Part shown: positions 8,219-17,543 of the stretch, one piece after another
Layout: every line of letters starts with the position of its first letter
How positions within the stretch are numbered: the stretch's first letter is position 1
DNA from: Thermoplasmata archaeon UBA184
Lineage (GTDB): Archaea; Thermoplasmatota; Thermoplasmata; Lutacidiplasmatales; UBA184
Direction: 5' to 3'
Assembly (NCBI GenBank): GCA_002495185.1
Contig: DAEB01000016.1
Span: 42,816-85,067 of the forward strand
Length of the DNA stretch: 42,252 nt
Translations under genes and position numbers: made by a program
The notes under the pieces: generated by a model
What the model was told of the DNA's origin: nothing
Databases searched by the model: none
What the model saw: only the letters and a program-made list of their open reading frames with translations

Positions 8219-8235
8219 CCGGCGCGGGGCGCCGG
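8219..8235 (+). promoter_or_regulatory. Leader hairpin just upstream of the aglB start codon
   Basis: CCGGCGC, a GGG loop and GCGCCGG form a perfect 7-bp all-GC stem ending 6 bases before the ATG at 8242. With the TATA box at 8188-8195, the hairpin would occupy almost the whole predicted 5' leader. It could limit ribosome access or stabilise the mRNA. The pairing is seen in the sequence; the function is inferred. Confidence 0.5.
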
Positions 8236-8241
8236 CCGTAC

Positions 8242-11200
8242 ATGGAATCGAGTCAAACCGGGTGGTGGCGCCGTCACGGCTGGACGGTCGTCATCCTTCT
8301 TTCGGCGTTCGGGATCTCGTTCGCGATCCGGACGATCTGGGCGTATCCGATCATCGCTCAGTGGGGCCCCCTCTTCACGTACGGAGGCGGCTCGGACTCG
8401 TACTATCACTCGCGCGTGATGACCTATACGATCCTCAACCATCGAAACCTGATCTTCGACCCCGAGCTCAGCTTCCCGACTGGAGGGATCAACCCGCGGG
8501 AGCCGCTGTTCGACTGGATGAACGCGATCCTCGGGATCGTCTTCGCCCCGTTCTTCGGCGGGAACGCCGTCACGGCGGGAGCGTGGTTCCTCGACCTCCA
8601 GGCACCCCTCTGGGCCGCTCTGGGGGTCTTTCCGGTGTACTTGATCGGCCGCGAGGTGTCCGACCGACGAACGGGGCTCATCGCTGCGACGATCTTCCCG
8701 TTCCTCAGCGGGAACATCGACTCATCGATCTTCGGCTACGCGAACTACCTCTCGTTCTACACGTTCGTCATCCTCGTCGTCGTCTACTCGTACCTCCGCA
8801 CGGTCAAGGCGGCCGGGACGCGCCGGTGGGTCGAGGATTACCGACACCCCCGGGAGTACCTGCCGGCGTTGAGGGCGTTCGCACGGACCGAGCGTTCGGC
8901 GGTCAAATGGGCGGTCTTCACGGGAGTCTCGCTCGGCACGCTCGCGCTCGCGTGGCAGGGGTACACGTACGGGGTGGTCGTGATCTCGATCTCGCTCGTC
9001 GTGGCGATGGTGATCGAGCGGATCCGTCGCGTCGACTCCTTCGGGCTCTACGTTTCGACGGCGATCGTCGGTCTGGTCGGCTTTCCCATGGCGATGCCGT
9101 ACTACATCGTTCAGCGTCAGTTCACGACCTGGTTCGACCTTCCGCTCCTCCTCTTCTTCGGCACGCTCGCGGTGCTCCTCCCGTTCCTTCTGATGCGGGA
9201 TGTGCCGTGGGTCTTCTCCGTCCCGTTCCTCGCGATCCTCGTCGGAGCGGCGGTCGGGCTCCTCGACCTCGTGAACCCGGTCGCCTTCTCCTCGCTCGTC
9301 ACCGGCCAAGGATACTTCGTCAAGAACCTGATCTACTCGACCGTCGCCGAAGCGCAGGCGCCGTCGATCGACCAGCTCGTTCTCGCCTACGGGGTCGTGA
9401 CGTTCTTCCTCGCCTTCGCGGGACTCGCCATCTTCGTCTATCTGTTCGCCCGGGGACGGTTCAAGCGACAGCACGTCGTCTTCCTCGTCTTCGCGCTCCT
9501 GTCGCTCTATCTCCCGATCTCGGCCGCGAAGTTCTTCCTGGTCGCTTCGCCGATCTTCGCCCTCCTGCCGGCCCTCGCCCTCCGACGCGCGCTCGACATC
9601 GCCGGCTACGACCAGCTCCGCCGAACGACCGCCTCGCTCGCCGACCGTCGAAGTCAGTTCTCCGCGTTCCGAAAGGCGTTCAAGCCGCGCCACGTCCTCG
9701 TGATGGCGCTCGTCCTCGCGGTCGTTCTCCCGAACGTCTGGGTCGCGATCGACGCCGGCATCCCCGGCAACACGAAAGCGCAGTACGGCGCTCAGGTGGG
9801 GGCGACCCTCCCTTCGTGGTTCCAGCTCAACACCTCGAGCCCCGCGAGCTACTACTTCGGGGCCGCCGGTGGCTCCCTCGATACCCCGAACGAGTACGAT
9901 AGCGCTGGCTATAATTGGCTCGCGCAACAGGACACGAATCTTCCCGCGGCACAACGTCCGGCGTTCGTGAGCTGGTGGGATTACGGGTTCCAGGCGATCG
10001 ACCAGGGGCAGCACCCGAGCGTGGCGGACAATTTCCAGCACGGGATCGACCCGGCGGGGCAGTTCCTTCTCTCGCAGAACGAGTCGCAGGCGATCGGCGT
10101 CCTCATCACGACCCTTCTCCAGACGGAACAGAGAACCTCCGGCGTCCCCGACCTTCCGCCCTCGCTGAACGCGATCCTCGCGGCGGACGGTCTCAACATG
10201 AACGAGCTCCACAACCTTCTCGTCAATACGAGCTCGGACTACACGCTCGTCGTCGCGCACCCGGAGCGCTACCTCCCCGTCAACCCGGGCACGATCACCG
10301 ATGACAACGCGATGTACCTCGCGATGGAGTACTTCCTCGCGACCTCTCTTCCGCTCAGTGGCGTCGCGAAGGTCTACAACGACGTCCAGGCGTACACCGG
10401 TTGGTCGATCCGCTACGCGATGACGGACTCTCGGCTATTCCCGTTCAGCGGGACCAGTACCGGCATCTTCTACGCCCCGGCCGACCTCACCGGGCGGATC
10501 ATCGACCGGACGGGCCAGCCGGCCACGTTCTTCAACCTGAGCGTCCTCGGCTCGGACGGTCATTACTACCCCTACGGGAACCTCCCGTCCGGGGTCACGC
10601 CGGTCGGCTCGCCGGTCGTGAACTACTACGCCCCCTTCTACAACTCGATGATCTACCGGATCTACATCGGCTACAACGGGACGGACGCGGGACTCGGTCC
10701 GGGGATCCCGGGCCTCTCCCTGAACGCCTCGGTCGAACCGGGCTGGATGCTCCAGCACTTCCAGGTCGTCTACAAGACGGCGTACCTCTGCTCCCAGCCG
10801 CAGTACGCCGGCACGTGCGTCGCCACCAACGTCCCGCAAGCGGTAGCGGTCGCCAAGACGGGGAACCGCTCGGCCGATACTCGCCCGTTCTCCTACTTCA
10901 GCGGCGGGGAGTCGATGCTCGAGTACTATCCCGGACAACTTCTGGTCGGCACCGTTCTGCAGCCGAACGGGGCGCCGGTCGGCGGCGTTCGTGCGACCGT
11001 CTACGACCAGTGGGGGATCCCTCACCAGACGGCGCTCACGTCCCCGTACGGCGCGTTCTCCCTCGTCCTGCCGCCGGGGAACGACACCGTCAACCTCACG
11101 ATGGGAAGCCTGGACGCGCTCACCCAGGCCGGGAGCATCCCGCTCAAGTCGGTCTCGATCCCCGTCCCGAACGCGTTCGGGCTGGGCCTGAATGCGCCGA

Positions 11201-14200
11201 ACCTCGCGGAAACGTTCACGCTCGGCTCGGGGTCGATCTCCGGGTTCGTCTACTGGCAGAACACGAACACGACCTCCTACACGTCGGGAGTGGACACGCT
11301 GATCCCCCACGCACAGGTCGTCTTTTCGGGACCGAACCTGACCCGGTACACCGCCACCACGGATGCGAGCGGGTCGTTCGACCTCCCGTCCGTCTCCCCG
11401 GGAGTCTACCAGTACTCCGTGCTCTACGGGGGGCGGAACTACTCCCAATCCTCGGTGACGGTGTCGCCGGGCTCGAACTCGAACGCGACCGCGCGGATCC
11501 TCTCCGCGGTCGTTCGCGGGACGACGTTCGAGTTCGCCGGCAAGACGCTCGCGAACGCGGTCGTCACGCTCGCGGGGCCCGGGGGCACGAGCTCGAACCT
11601 GACGACGAACAGCACGGGGAAGTTCCGCCTCTCGAGCTTCGGGCCGGGGAACTACACCCTCTCCGCCTACCTCCCGAACTCGAACCTGCGCTCCGAAGGA
11701 GTGCTGGTCCCGGTCTCCTCGAACTCCGCGAACTTCAGCGAGAACCTGACGCTGCGACCCACCGGGGCGACCTCGTTCGTCCTGACGTCGAACGGAGTCC
11801 CCGCGAGCGGGGTCGCCGTTCGGTTCACTCCCACCGGGGTGTTCTCGAACGCATCGGTCTCTCCGCTCTCGGTCCTCTCGAACGACTCGAGGAACAGCAC
11901 GGTCGTCGTGAGCTCCCCGAGCGGCTCGGTCACCGCGTATCTTCCCGCCGGGCAGTATTCGGTGTATGCCTCGGGGATGGTGAACGGCCAGCTGGCGGTC
12001 GGGGTTGCGACGACCTCCGTCACCGCCGGCGCGTCGGGAACGCCGGTCCCCCTGGCGCTCTCGCCCTCGATGCCGTTCACGGGAACGGTCACCTCGACCG
12101 GTGGTTCCGCCGCCAGCGCGCAGACCGCCGTGCTCGCGTTCTCGTCGACGGGCGACCAGGTCGTCACGTTCGCCGCCAAGGGGGGAGGATTCTCGTTCTC
12201 CCTGCCCGCCGGGACCTACAGCCTCCTCGCGCTCCAGGGACCGGCGGCGGGATCCGGCTCCGTGTCGGCCGCGCTCGCTCAGATCACGACCCCGGGCGCC
12301 CGGTCGGTCGTGCTGACTCCGGTGAGCGCTCTCCGGTCCGACTTCACGGTCGCGGCACCGCTCCCGAACGGCGGCACGTACCCGGCCTCGGGCGCCGACG
12401 TCGTCGTGAGCGCCGGCGCGAGCGGCCCCGGCGTTTCCGCCGTCGCGGACGCGAACGGGACAGTGGCCGTCTACCTGCCCTCCGTGCTCCCGCTCTCGGC
12501 GGGGTCGTACTGCGTTGCGACGAGCGCGTTCGGGTTCACGGCAACCTCTCAGTGCGACCTCTCTCCGACGGGACTGGCCGCGCTCACCCAAGTCCCGACG
12601 TCGCTTGGGCCGGTCGCGGTGACGCTCACCGTCATCGGGCTCCCCTCGGGGACCACGGTGACCGTGAACTTCAGCGCCGAGAGCGAGACCGCGGTCGACC
12701 GCTCCCTCACGGGTGGCCCTTCGTTCGCGCTCAACCTGCCGCCGGGCGTGTACGGAGTCGGCGCGCGCGCCGTCCTCGGCGGTGGGCCGGTCGTCTACCT
12801 CCCCACGACGACCCTCTCGACGACCATCCCGCTCGGAGCGACCACCTCTCGGCTCACCCTCTTCGTCGTTCCCCAGGTGAACGCGAGCGGGACCCTCGTG
12901 CGCCCCGCTGGCGTTCCGGCGACCAACGTGACCGTGACGCTCTCGTCTCCGCTCCTCAACGTGAGCGTGAACGGGACCGCGTTCGCAAGCGGGTTCTACG
13001 TCGCGCCCGGAACCTATTCGGCCTACGCGAGGGCCACCTCGGGCGGAACCACGTACGCGAGCCTGAGCCGGGTCACGGTCGCTTCGGACGGAGTCGTCAG
13101 CCCGTCGATCGTCCTCTCGGTCGCGGGCGTAACGCTCACGGGAACGCTGACCTCCTCGGCCACCGGGTCGACCGTTCATCTCACGGCGGCCGTCCGCCTC
13201 GTAGCACCGGACGGCGCGGTCGCCGCGGCCGCCGCTTCGAACGGCAGCTTCTCGCTTTCGCTCGCCCCGGGAACGACGTACGCCGCCTTCGTCAACGGAA
13301 CGACGCTCGGTTCGGGACCGAACGGCACGTACGTCGAGTCCTGGAGGTCGGTGCCGGGGGCGACGTGCTCCGTCGGTTCGTCCTCCTCGAGCTGCTACGT
13401 CCGGATGGTCGGGGTCCCCCAGTCGGTCTGGGTGAACGGAACGATCGTGACGAGCGGGACCCAGAGCCCGCTCGCGGGAACCCTCACCTTCCTCGGCCCG
13501 TATCCCTCCGTGAACACCACCGTCGTTGCAACGACGAACGGAGCGTTCTCGGCCCAGCTCCGGCCCGGGGCGTACTCACTCTATGCGACCGGCGCGGGCC
13601 CCTCCCAGACGCTCGCCGTGCTCTCGAAGGTCCTCGCGCTCCCCTCCACGACAGCCGCCCCCCTGACGGTCGTCCTCGGCTCGACCTGGACGGACACGGT
13701 CACGGTCGTTCCTCCGACCGCCGGCGCCGCCTACGGTCCCGTCGGACTTTCCGTGACGAACGCTCTCGGGGCGCGCATCGCGTTCGAGAGCGTCCCGTTC
13801 AACTCGCCGCTTGCGCTCGCGCTGCCGACCGGCACGTACGTCGTGCGGGCGTCGAGCCCCGGGTCGTTCGGCGGCGCCGGCGCGAACGCGACCGCCCAGT
13901 CCACCGTGACCGTCGTGAACGGGAACGTCGGGACCGTCCTGCCCCTTGCCTTCTCGACCCGGGCCGCCGTCTCGGGGACCTTGGTGGGCCCCGCGTCCGC
14001 GACCGTCGGAGCCGGCGCTCACGCCGCCTTCTCCTTCACGTTCCGCAACACAGGGAACGTTCCGGTGACGGTCCACCCCGTCGGCACCCCCTCCTACTGG
14101 AACTTCAGTTTCAGCTTCTCGAACGCTACGCTTTCTCCGGGACCGGCCGGGGGCTCCCTCTCGGCGGAGGTGCGGCTCCTCGTGCCCGCCGGAACCCCCG

Positions 14201-14841
14201 TCTCCCATCCGACCGTCACGATCGAGTTCGAGACCGCGAACGGGACCGTGGTCGGCTCCGTAAGTCCCGGCCCGACGGTCAACGTGGTCGGGTACTACGG
14301 GGTCGCCTCGGGTCCCTCGAGCGTTCCCGCGGAGGTGGGGGCGACGAGCGCCCTCGTGCCGTTCTACGTCCTCAACACGGGGAACCAGCCGGAGACGGTG
14401 GTGGCGGCGCTCGCGGACGCGTCCCGGCTCGCGAGCCTCGGTTGGACGAGCGGACTCCGTCTCAGCTCTCAGACCGCGGTGAGCTCGGGTCCGATCAAGG
14501 ATTCGCTCGGCACCGGTGCGAACAGCACGCTCTACCTCGTCCTCAATGCGACCTCGAACGTCTTCGTCCCCCCGGGAACGGTGACCGTCTCGCTCTCGGT
14601 GCTCAACGCCTCGGGAAGCGTGTCGGAGACGACCGTTCTTTCCGTCCCCACGGTCGCGGTGGCGGCCGGGAGCGGCAACGGCGCGCCGCCCGTCACGGTC
14701 GCGGGGCCGTCCCTCGGATCGCCGCCGAACGCCCCGCCGGACTGGCTGGTCCCGTTGCTGTCGTTCGTGCCGGCGATCGCGCTCGTCGTCGGGATTCTCT
14801 CGTACCGCTGGTGGCGGACCCGGAGGTGGACGCGGCGATGA
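8242..14841 (+). CDS. aglB: Giant oligosaccharyltransferase AglB/STT3 with a long extracytoplasmic tail
   Basis: The 2199-residue protein begins with a multi-TM STT3 domain (about 14-515). Asp52 in GGSDSYYH fits the metal-binding acidic motif of the first external loop, and the hallmark WWDYG is at 578-582. It transfers lipid-linked glycans to Asn-X-Ser/Thr of secreted proteins on the outer membrane face. After about residue 745 comes a very long beta-rich tail with about eleven modules of 80-105 residues. Each ends in a motif like LPxGxYxVxA, resembling carboxypeptidase-regulatory or prealbumin-like folds. Two RNTGN/LNTGN domains of NEW3/CARDB type (about 1910-2010 and 2030-2140) and one TM helix (about 2168-2191) with a basic cytoplasmic end follow. 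Usual AglB lengths are about 600-1000 residues. The tail is Ser/Thr/Gly/Val-rich with many N-glycosylation sequons and may form part of the cell envelope. I could not place the second (DK/MI) motif with confidence. Confidence 0.93.
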   Translation: MESSQTGWWRRHGWTVVILLSAFGISFAIRTIWAYPIIAQWGPLFTYGGGSDSYYHSRVMTYTILNHRNLIFDPELSFPTGGINPREPLFDWMNAILGIVFAPFFGGNAVTAGAWFLDLQAPLWAALGVFPVYLIGREVSDRRTGLIAATIFPFLSGNIDSSIFGYANYLSFYTFVILVVVYSYLRTVKAAGTRRWVEDYRHPREYLPALRAFARTERSAVKWAVFTGVSLGTLALAWQGYTYGVVVISISLVVAMVIERIRRVDSFGLYVSTAIVGLVGFPMAMPYYIVQRQFTTWFDLPLLLFFGTLAVLLPFLLMRDVPWVFSVPFLAILVGAAVGLLDLVNPVAFSSLVTGQGYFVKNLIYSTVAEAQAPSIDQLVLAYGVVTFFLAFAGLAIFVYLFARGRFKRQHVVFLVFALLSLYLPISAAKFFLVASPIFALLPALALRRALDIAGYDQLRRTTASLADRRSQFSAFRKAFKPRHVLVMALVLAVVLPNVWVAIDAGIPGNTKAQYGAQVGATLPSWFQLNTSSPASYYFGAAGGSLDTPNEYDSAGYNWLAQQDTNLPAAQRPAFVSWWDYGFQAIDQGQHPSVADNFQHGIDPAGQFLLSQNESQAIGVLITTLLQTEQRTSGVPDLPPSLNAILAADGLNMNELHNLLVNTSSDYTLVVAHPERYLPVNPGTITDDNAMYLAMEYFLATSLPLSGVAKVYNDVQAYTGWSIRYAMTDSRLFPFSGTSTGIFYAPADLTGRIIDRTGQPATFFNLSVLGSDGHYYPYGNLPSGVTPVGSPVVNYYAPFYNSMIYRIYIGYNGTDAGLGPGIPGLSLNASVEPGWMLQHFQVVYKTAYLCSQPQYAGTCVATNVPQAVAVAKTGNRSADTRPFSYFSGGESMLEYYPGQLLVGTVLQPNGAPVGGVRATVYDQWGIPHQTALTSPYGAFSLVLPPGNDTVNLTMGSLDALTQAGSIPLKSVSIPVPNAFGLGLNAPNLAETFTLGSGSISGFVYWQNTNTTSYTSGVDTLIPHAQVVFSGPNLTRYTATTDASGSFDLPSVSPGVYQYSVLYGGRNYSQSSVTVSPGSNSNATARILSAVVRGTTFEFAGKTLANAVVTLAGPGGTSSNLTTNSTGKFRLSSFGPGNYTLSAYLPNSNLRSEGVLVPVSSNSANFSENLTLRPTGATSFVLTSNGVPASGVAVRFTPTGVFSNASVSPLSVLSNDSRNSTVVVSSPSGSVTAYLPAGQYSVYASGMVNGQLAVGVATTSVTAGASGTPVPLALSPSMPFTGTVTSTGGSAASAQTAVLAFSSTGDQVVTFAAKGGGFSFSLPAGTYSLLALQGPAAGSGSVSAALAQITTPGARSVVLTPVSALRSDFTVAAPLPNGGTYPASGADVVVSAGASGPGVSAVADANGTVAVYLPSVLPLSAGSYCVATSAFGFTATSQCDLSPTGLAALTQVPTSLGPVAVTLTVIGLPSGTTVTVNFSAESETAVDRSLTGGPSFALNLPPGVYGVGARAVLGGGPVVYLPTTTLSTTIPLGATTSRLTLFVVPQVNASGTLVRPAGVPATNVTVTLSSPLLNVSVNGTAFASGFYVAPGTYSAYARATSGGTTYASLSRVTVASDGVVSPSIVLSVAGVTLTGTLTSSATGSTVHLTAAVRLVAPDGAVAAAAASNGSFSLSLAPGTTYAAFVNGTTLGSGPNGTYVESWRSVPGATCSVGSSSSSCYVRMVGVPQSVWVNGTIVTSGTQSPLAGTLTFLGPYPSVNTTVVATTNGAFSAQLRPGAYSLYATGAGPSQTLAVLSKVLALPSTTAAPLTVVLGSTWTDTVTVVPPTAGAAYGPVGLSVTNALGARIAFESVPFNSPLALALPTGTYVVRASSPGSFGGAGANATAQSTVTVVNGNVGTVLPLAFSTRAAVSGTLVGPASATVGAGAHAAFSFTFRNTGNVPVTVHPVGTPSYWNFSFSFSNATLSPGPAGGSLSAEVRLLVPAGTPVSHPTVTIEFETANGTVVGSVSPGPTVNVVGYYGVASGPSSVPAEVGATSALVPFYVLNTGNQPETVVAALADASRLASLGWTSGLRLSSQTAVSSGPIKDSLGTGANSTLYLVLNATSNVFVPPGTVTVSLSVLNASGSVSETTVLSVPTVAVAAGSGNGAPPVTVAGPSLGSPPNAPPDWLVPLLSFVPAIALVVGILSYRWWRTRRWTRR
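10934..13960 (+). repeat. Tandem beta-sandwich modules in the AglB tail
   Basis: A recurring motif of the form (L/R/A)P-x-G-x-Y-x-(V/L)-x-A appears at residues near 947, 1052, 1133, 1235, 1322, 1419, 1499, 1587, 1674, 1774 and 1862 (for example SPGVYQYSV, PAGQYSVYAS, PAGTYSLLAL, APGTYSAYAR, RPGAYSLYAT). Spacing is 80-105 residues, which fits one beta-sandwich module each. The repeats are divergent at DNA level, so they look old rather than recently duplicated. Confidence 0.75.
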
Positions 14842-15680
14842 GGAGCCGACGACCCCTCGGGCGGTCCGCCGCTGCGCTCGCGCTGCTCCTGGTCGTGCTC
14901 CTCTCGGGGTTCCTCGCCGTGGTCACGGTCTCCTCCGTCCCGGCGCGGGCCGCCGCCGTCTCCTCCCCGCCGGTCACGGGCTCGGTGACAGGGCCGGCGC
15001 TGATCTCGGTCAATTCGACGACGCAGTTCAAGGTCGCCGGCTGGGGCGGCCCGGGCGTGGCGGCGAACGGGTCCCTGATCGGGAACGTTCGCTACTTCGC
15101 GAGCCCGGTGGGGACGAACCTGACGGGAGTCTCCATCTCCCCGCCGACCGCGAACTTCACGTCGAACCGCTCGATCGCCGTCAACCTCGTGGTCGGGACG
15201 GCGGCGGAGACACTGACGCTCGACGTCATGATCTCGTCGACGTACCAGGGGAAGAACGAGTCGGCGAACTTCACCTACGTCGTGAACGTCGTGACACCGT
15301 ACGTCATCTCGGCGACGATCGTGAACCCGACCTCGGCGACCGTTTCGGGGTTCCCGGTCTACGTCACGCTCGACGGGGCCGTTGTCGGGGAGGTGAACGT
15401 CTCGAGCCTCCTCGCGGGAGCGAAGTACGAGCTCACGTTCCGCTACCCGACCCTCGGCCTCGCGAGCGGGGACCACACGTTCGCAATCTCGCTCGCGGAG
15501 GAGCACGGCCTCGTGACGTTCGCGAACGGGCAGCTGGTCTATAGCGAGACCGTCTACGTGACCGGGCCGCCGCCGAACTACACGCTCTGGTACGTCGCCG
15601 GAATCGTGGCGTTCTTCGGGGCCATCTTTATATTCCTCACCCGGGTGGCCGCGCGCCGGCGGGGCGCGGCGCGCCGCTGA
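14838..15680 (+). CDS. Secreted, C-terminally membrane-anchored Ig-like protein coupled to aglB
   Basis: The 280-residue product has an N-terminal signal or anchor (basic MRSRRP, then a hydrophobic run to about residue 38), an extracytoplasmic beta-rich middle with CARDB-like character, and a C-terminal TM helix (about 251-270) followed by an Arg-rich cytoplasmic end. It has about nine N-glycosylation sequons (for example NST, NGS, NLT, NFT, NRS, NES, NVS, NYT). The ATG overlaps the aglB stop as ATGA, so it is co-translated. No function is recognised. The same topology as the AglB tail suggests an envelope or oligosaccharyltransferase accessory protein. Confidence 0.85.
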   Translation: MRSRRPLGRSAAALALLLVVLLSGFLAVVTVSSVPARAAAVSSPPVTGSVTGPALISVNSTTQFKVAGWGGPGVAANGSLIGNVRYFASPVGTNLTGVSISPPTANFTSNRSIAVNLVVGTAAETLTLDVMISSTYQGKNESANFTYVVNVVTPYVISATIVNPTSATVSGFPVYVTLDGAVVGEVNVSSLLAGAKYELTFRYPTLGLASGDHTFAISLAEEHGLVTFANGQLVYSETVYVTGPPPNYTLWYVAGIVAFFGAIFIFLTRVAARRRGAARR

Positions 15681-15703
15681 CGGCGAAGGAGCCCTCCCAG
15701 TTC

Positions 15704-15877
15704 ATGTCCGGACAGTCCGACCTCCACTGCTCTTCGTGCGGACGCACGGTCCCGGCCAAAGGGGCGACCCAGTTCCTCTGCCCGAACTGCGGTGAGACCG
15801 TGATCGGTCGGTGCGCCCGGTGCCGGGACCAGAGCGTCCTCTACCGGTGCGTGAAGTGCGGGTTCGAGGGTCCGTAA
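15704..15877 (+). CDS. Small zinc-ribbon RNA-binding-type protein (HVO_2753/DUF1610-like)
   Basis: This 57-residue protein has four CxxC knuckles (Cys9/12, 26/29, 37/40, 49/52), enough for two zinc sites, and ends KCGFEGP. Proteins of this pattern, often annotated as zinc-ribbon RNA-binding proteins, commonly sit directly upstream of elongation factor aEF1B in archaea, as here. The haloarchaeal member HVO_2753 is a known two-zinc microprotein. The ATG at 15704 is 23 bases after the preceding stop. Confidence 0.9.
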   Translation: MSGQSDLHCSSCGRTVPAKGATQFLCPNCGETVIGRCARCRDQSVLYRCVKCGFEGP

Positions 15878-15893
15878 GGAGGAGGCGAGCTCG

Positions 15894-16160
15894 ATGGGCC
15901 AGGTCGCAGTGGTGCTCCGGGTGATGCCCCAAGGGGTCGAGACCGACCTCGACCAGGTCGCGAAAGGGGTCCGCGCGAGCCTTCCCGAAGGCGTCACGAT
16001 CCGCGGGATGCAGGTCAAGGACATCGCGTACGGACTGAAGTCGCTCCTTGTCGCGGTCGTGATGAACGACGCGGGGGGCCTTCTCGAGATGACCGAGCGG
16101 GCGCTCGCGAAGGTGCCGCACGTCGAATCCGTCGAAGTGATGGAGCAGGGGCTCCTCTAG
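15894..16160 (+). CDS. ef1b: Elongation factor 1-beta (aEF1B), GDP/GTP exchange factor for aEF1A
   Basis: The 88-residue product matches the archaeal EF-1 beta family in length and pattern: GQVAVVLRVMPQGVETDL, DIAYGLKSLLV in the middle, and VPHVESVEVMEQGLL at the end. It recharges elongation factor aEF1A with GTP during translation. A strong Shine-Dalgarno GGAGG lies at 15878-15884, just after the zinc-ribbon stop, and supports the ATG at 15894. Confidence 0.95.
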   Translation: MGQVAVVLRVMPQGVETDLDQVAKGVRASLPEGVTIRGMQVKDIAYGLKSLLVAVVMNDAGGLLEMTERALAKVPHVESVEVMEQGLL

Positions 16161-16185
16161 GCGCTCCCGCGCCCGGACGGCGGCC

Positions 16186-17169
16186 GTGGACCTCTTCTCG
16201 CACGTCCTGGTTGCGTACCTCCTCACCTACGCGCTCGTCGGGGCCCAGCCGCAGTACCTCGCGGCGGGGGCGCTCGCCGGTGGGCTCCCGGACGCCGACA
16301 TCCTCCTCTTTCCGCTCGCCCGACGTTACCCGATCTTCCAGCACCACGGGGTCACGCACTCGCTCCTCGGCGTCAGCGTCGTGGCGGTCGCGGGAGCGTT
16401 CCTCGCTCCGCTCGTGCTCCCGGGGTCGGCGCTCGTCTACTTCGTCGTGATGGAGCTCGGCGGGATCGCGCACATCCTCCAGGACGGGTTCACCCAGTTC
16501 TCCGTTCCCCCGCTCGCGCCGTTCTCGATGAAGCGGCTTCATCTCGACGCCGACCGGGCGATCAGCCTTGTCACGCTGGTCGTCTCGGTGGTCGGATTCT
16601 ACGTGCTCCTGGTCGTCGAGCGCAACCACGTGGCGTTCAGCGTCTACCTCGACACGCTGTGGGTCCTCGCTGCCTTCTTCGTCGCGTACTTCGGGATCCG
16701 CCTCGCGGGCCGCGCGGGGATCCAGCGGCACCGCACGCTCCTCGGCGAGCGGGCCGAGCTTGTACCGACCGGGAACCCGTTCTCGTGGATGCTCGTCTCG
16801 GAGACGCCCCACGACGGCCGCCTCCGGACCACGTGGGCCCGCTACGTCCTGGGCCGCGGGATTACCGAAGGGCCGGTGAGCGTCGACGGCCCGCTCGAGC
16901 CGACCGCGCATACCGGAGCGCCGGCGTCCGCCGAGCAAGCGCTCGACTGGTCGTACCCGCTCGCGCGGCATGCGAGCCGCACGATCCCGGCCACGTACCA
17001 CTTCGGCGAGGCGTACCGGGACGCCGGCGGAAGCTGGGTCGCGGTCTGGTACTCCCTCGAGTTCACGATGTTCGGGCGGTCTCCCGGCGTCCGGGTCCGG
17101 TTCCCCTCCGACGGGGGAGGCCCCGAGGTCCGCTCTCTGTTCTACCGGCCGGTGCAGCACGCGCTCTGA
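16186..17169 (+). CDS. Membrane-bound metal-dependent hydrolase, YdjM/DUF457-like
   Basis: The 327-residue product starts at GTG 16186 with VDLFSHVLVAYLLTYALVG and shows LPDADILLFPLA and FQHHGVTHSLLG, the Asp and His residues typical of the YdjM/YbcI family of membrane-bound putative metal hydrolases. Several TM helices fill residues 1-190. The C-terminal about 130 residues are soluble and include a HxxxxR-rich segment and a beta-rich region. The family is widespread, but its substrate is unknown to me. It follows ef1b by 25 bases on the same strand. Confidence 0.8.
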   Translation: MDLFSHVLVAYLLTYALVGAQPQYLAAGALAGGLPDADILLFPLARRYPIFQHHGVTHSLLGVSVVAVAGAFLAPLVLPGSALVYFVVMELGGIAHILQDGFTQFSVPPLAPFSMKRLHLDADRAISLVTLVVSVVGFYVLLVVERNHVAFSVYLDTLWVLAAFFVAYFGIRLAGRAGIQRHRTLLGERAELVPTGNPFSWMLVSETPHDGRLRTTWARYVLGRGITEGPVSVDGPLEPTAHTGAPASAEQALDWSYPLARHASRTIPATYHFGEAYRDAGGSWVAVWYSLEFTMFGRSPGVRVRFPSDGGGPEVRSLFYRPVQHAL

Positions 17170-17235
17170 CCCGACGCCCTCGAGAGAAGGCAGGGCCGAC
17201 CCCGAGGGGGCGGCGAGACGGCACCGCGCGGCCGT

Positions 17236-17514
17236 CTACTTGTAGGTCGACTGGTGCGTCGTCCCTTCGTCGTCGACGATCGTGATGCATTCCCCTTCGC
17301 ACTCGAAGAGGCACGCCTCGCACATGATGCAGTCCGGCCCGTGGATGACGGCCGACTTCTCCGCGCGGAACTGGAACTTCGCGGCGACCGCTGGGTCGTC
17401 CACCACGTTCGGCCAATTCTCCCGCGGCTGCATTTCGAACACGGTCACGGGGCAGACGTCCCGGCAGTGGCTGCAGCCGGTGCACTTCTCGTGAGCAACT
17501 TCAACGCTGACCAT
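17236..17514 (-). CDS. Dicluster [4Fe-4S] ferredoxin
   Basis: The 92-residue protein has two cluster motifs: Cys11, 14, 17 and 21 (CTGCSHCRDVCP) and Cys62, 65, 68 and 72 (CIMCEACLFEC), with an extra Cys76. About 40 residues separate them, more than in a minimal 2[4Fe-4S] ferredoxin. It is a likely low-potential electron carrier for oxidoreductases such as KorAB. A clear TATA box lies at 17544-17553. It converges with the hydrolase gene that ends at 17169. Confidence 0.9.
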   Translation of the reverse strand: MVSVEVAHEKCTGCSHCRDVCPVTVFEMQPRENWPNVVDDPAVAAKFQFRAEKSAVIHGPDCIMCEACLFECEGECITIVDDEGTTHQSTYK

Positions 17515-17543
17515 GGGCGACCCGTCGTGCCACTCGAGCGCCG

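Noticed and set aside
10401..14837. Long open frames on both strands under aglB, including plus-strand 10401-15680 and minus-strand 10435-13179
   Set aside because: They are Arg/Pro-rich shadows caused by high GC at third codon positions. Only the last 280 codons of the plus-strand frame, from 14838, look like a real protein.
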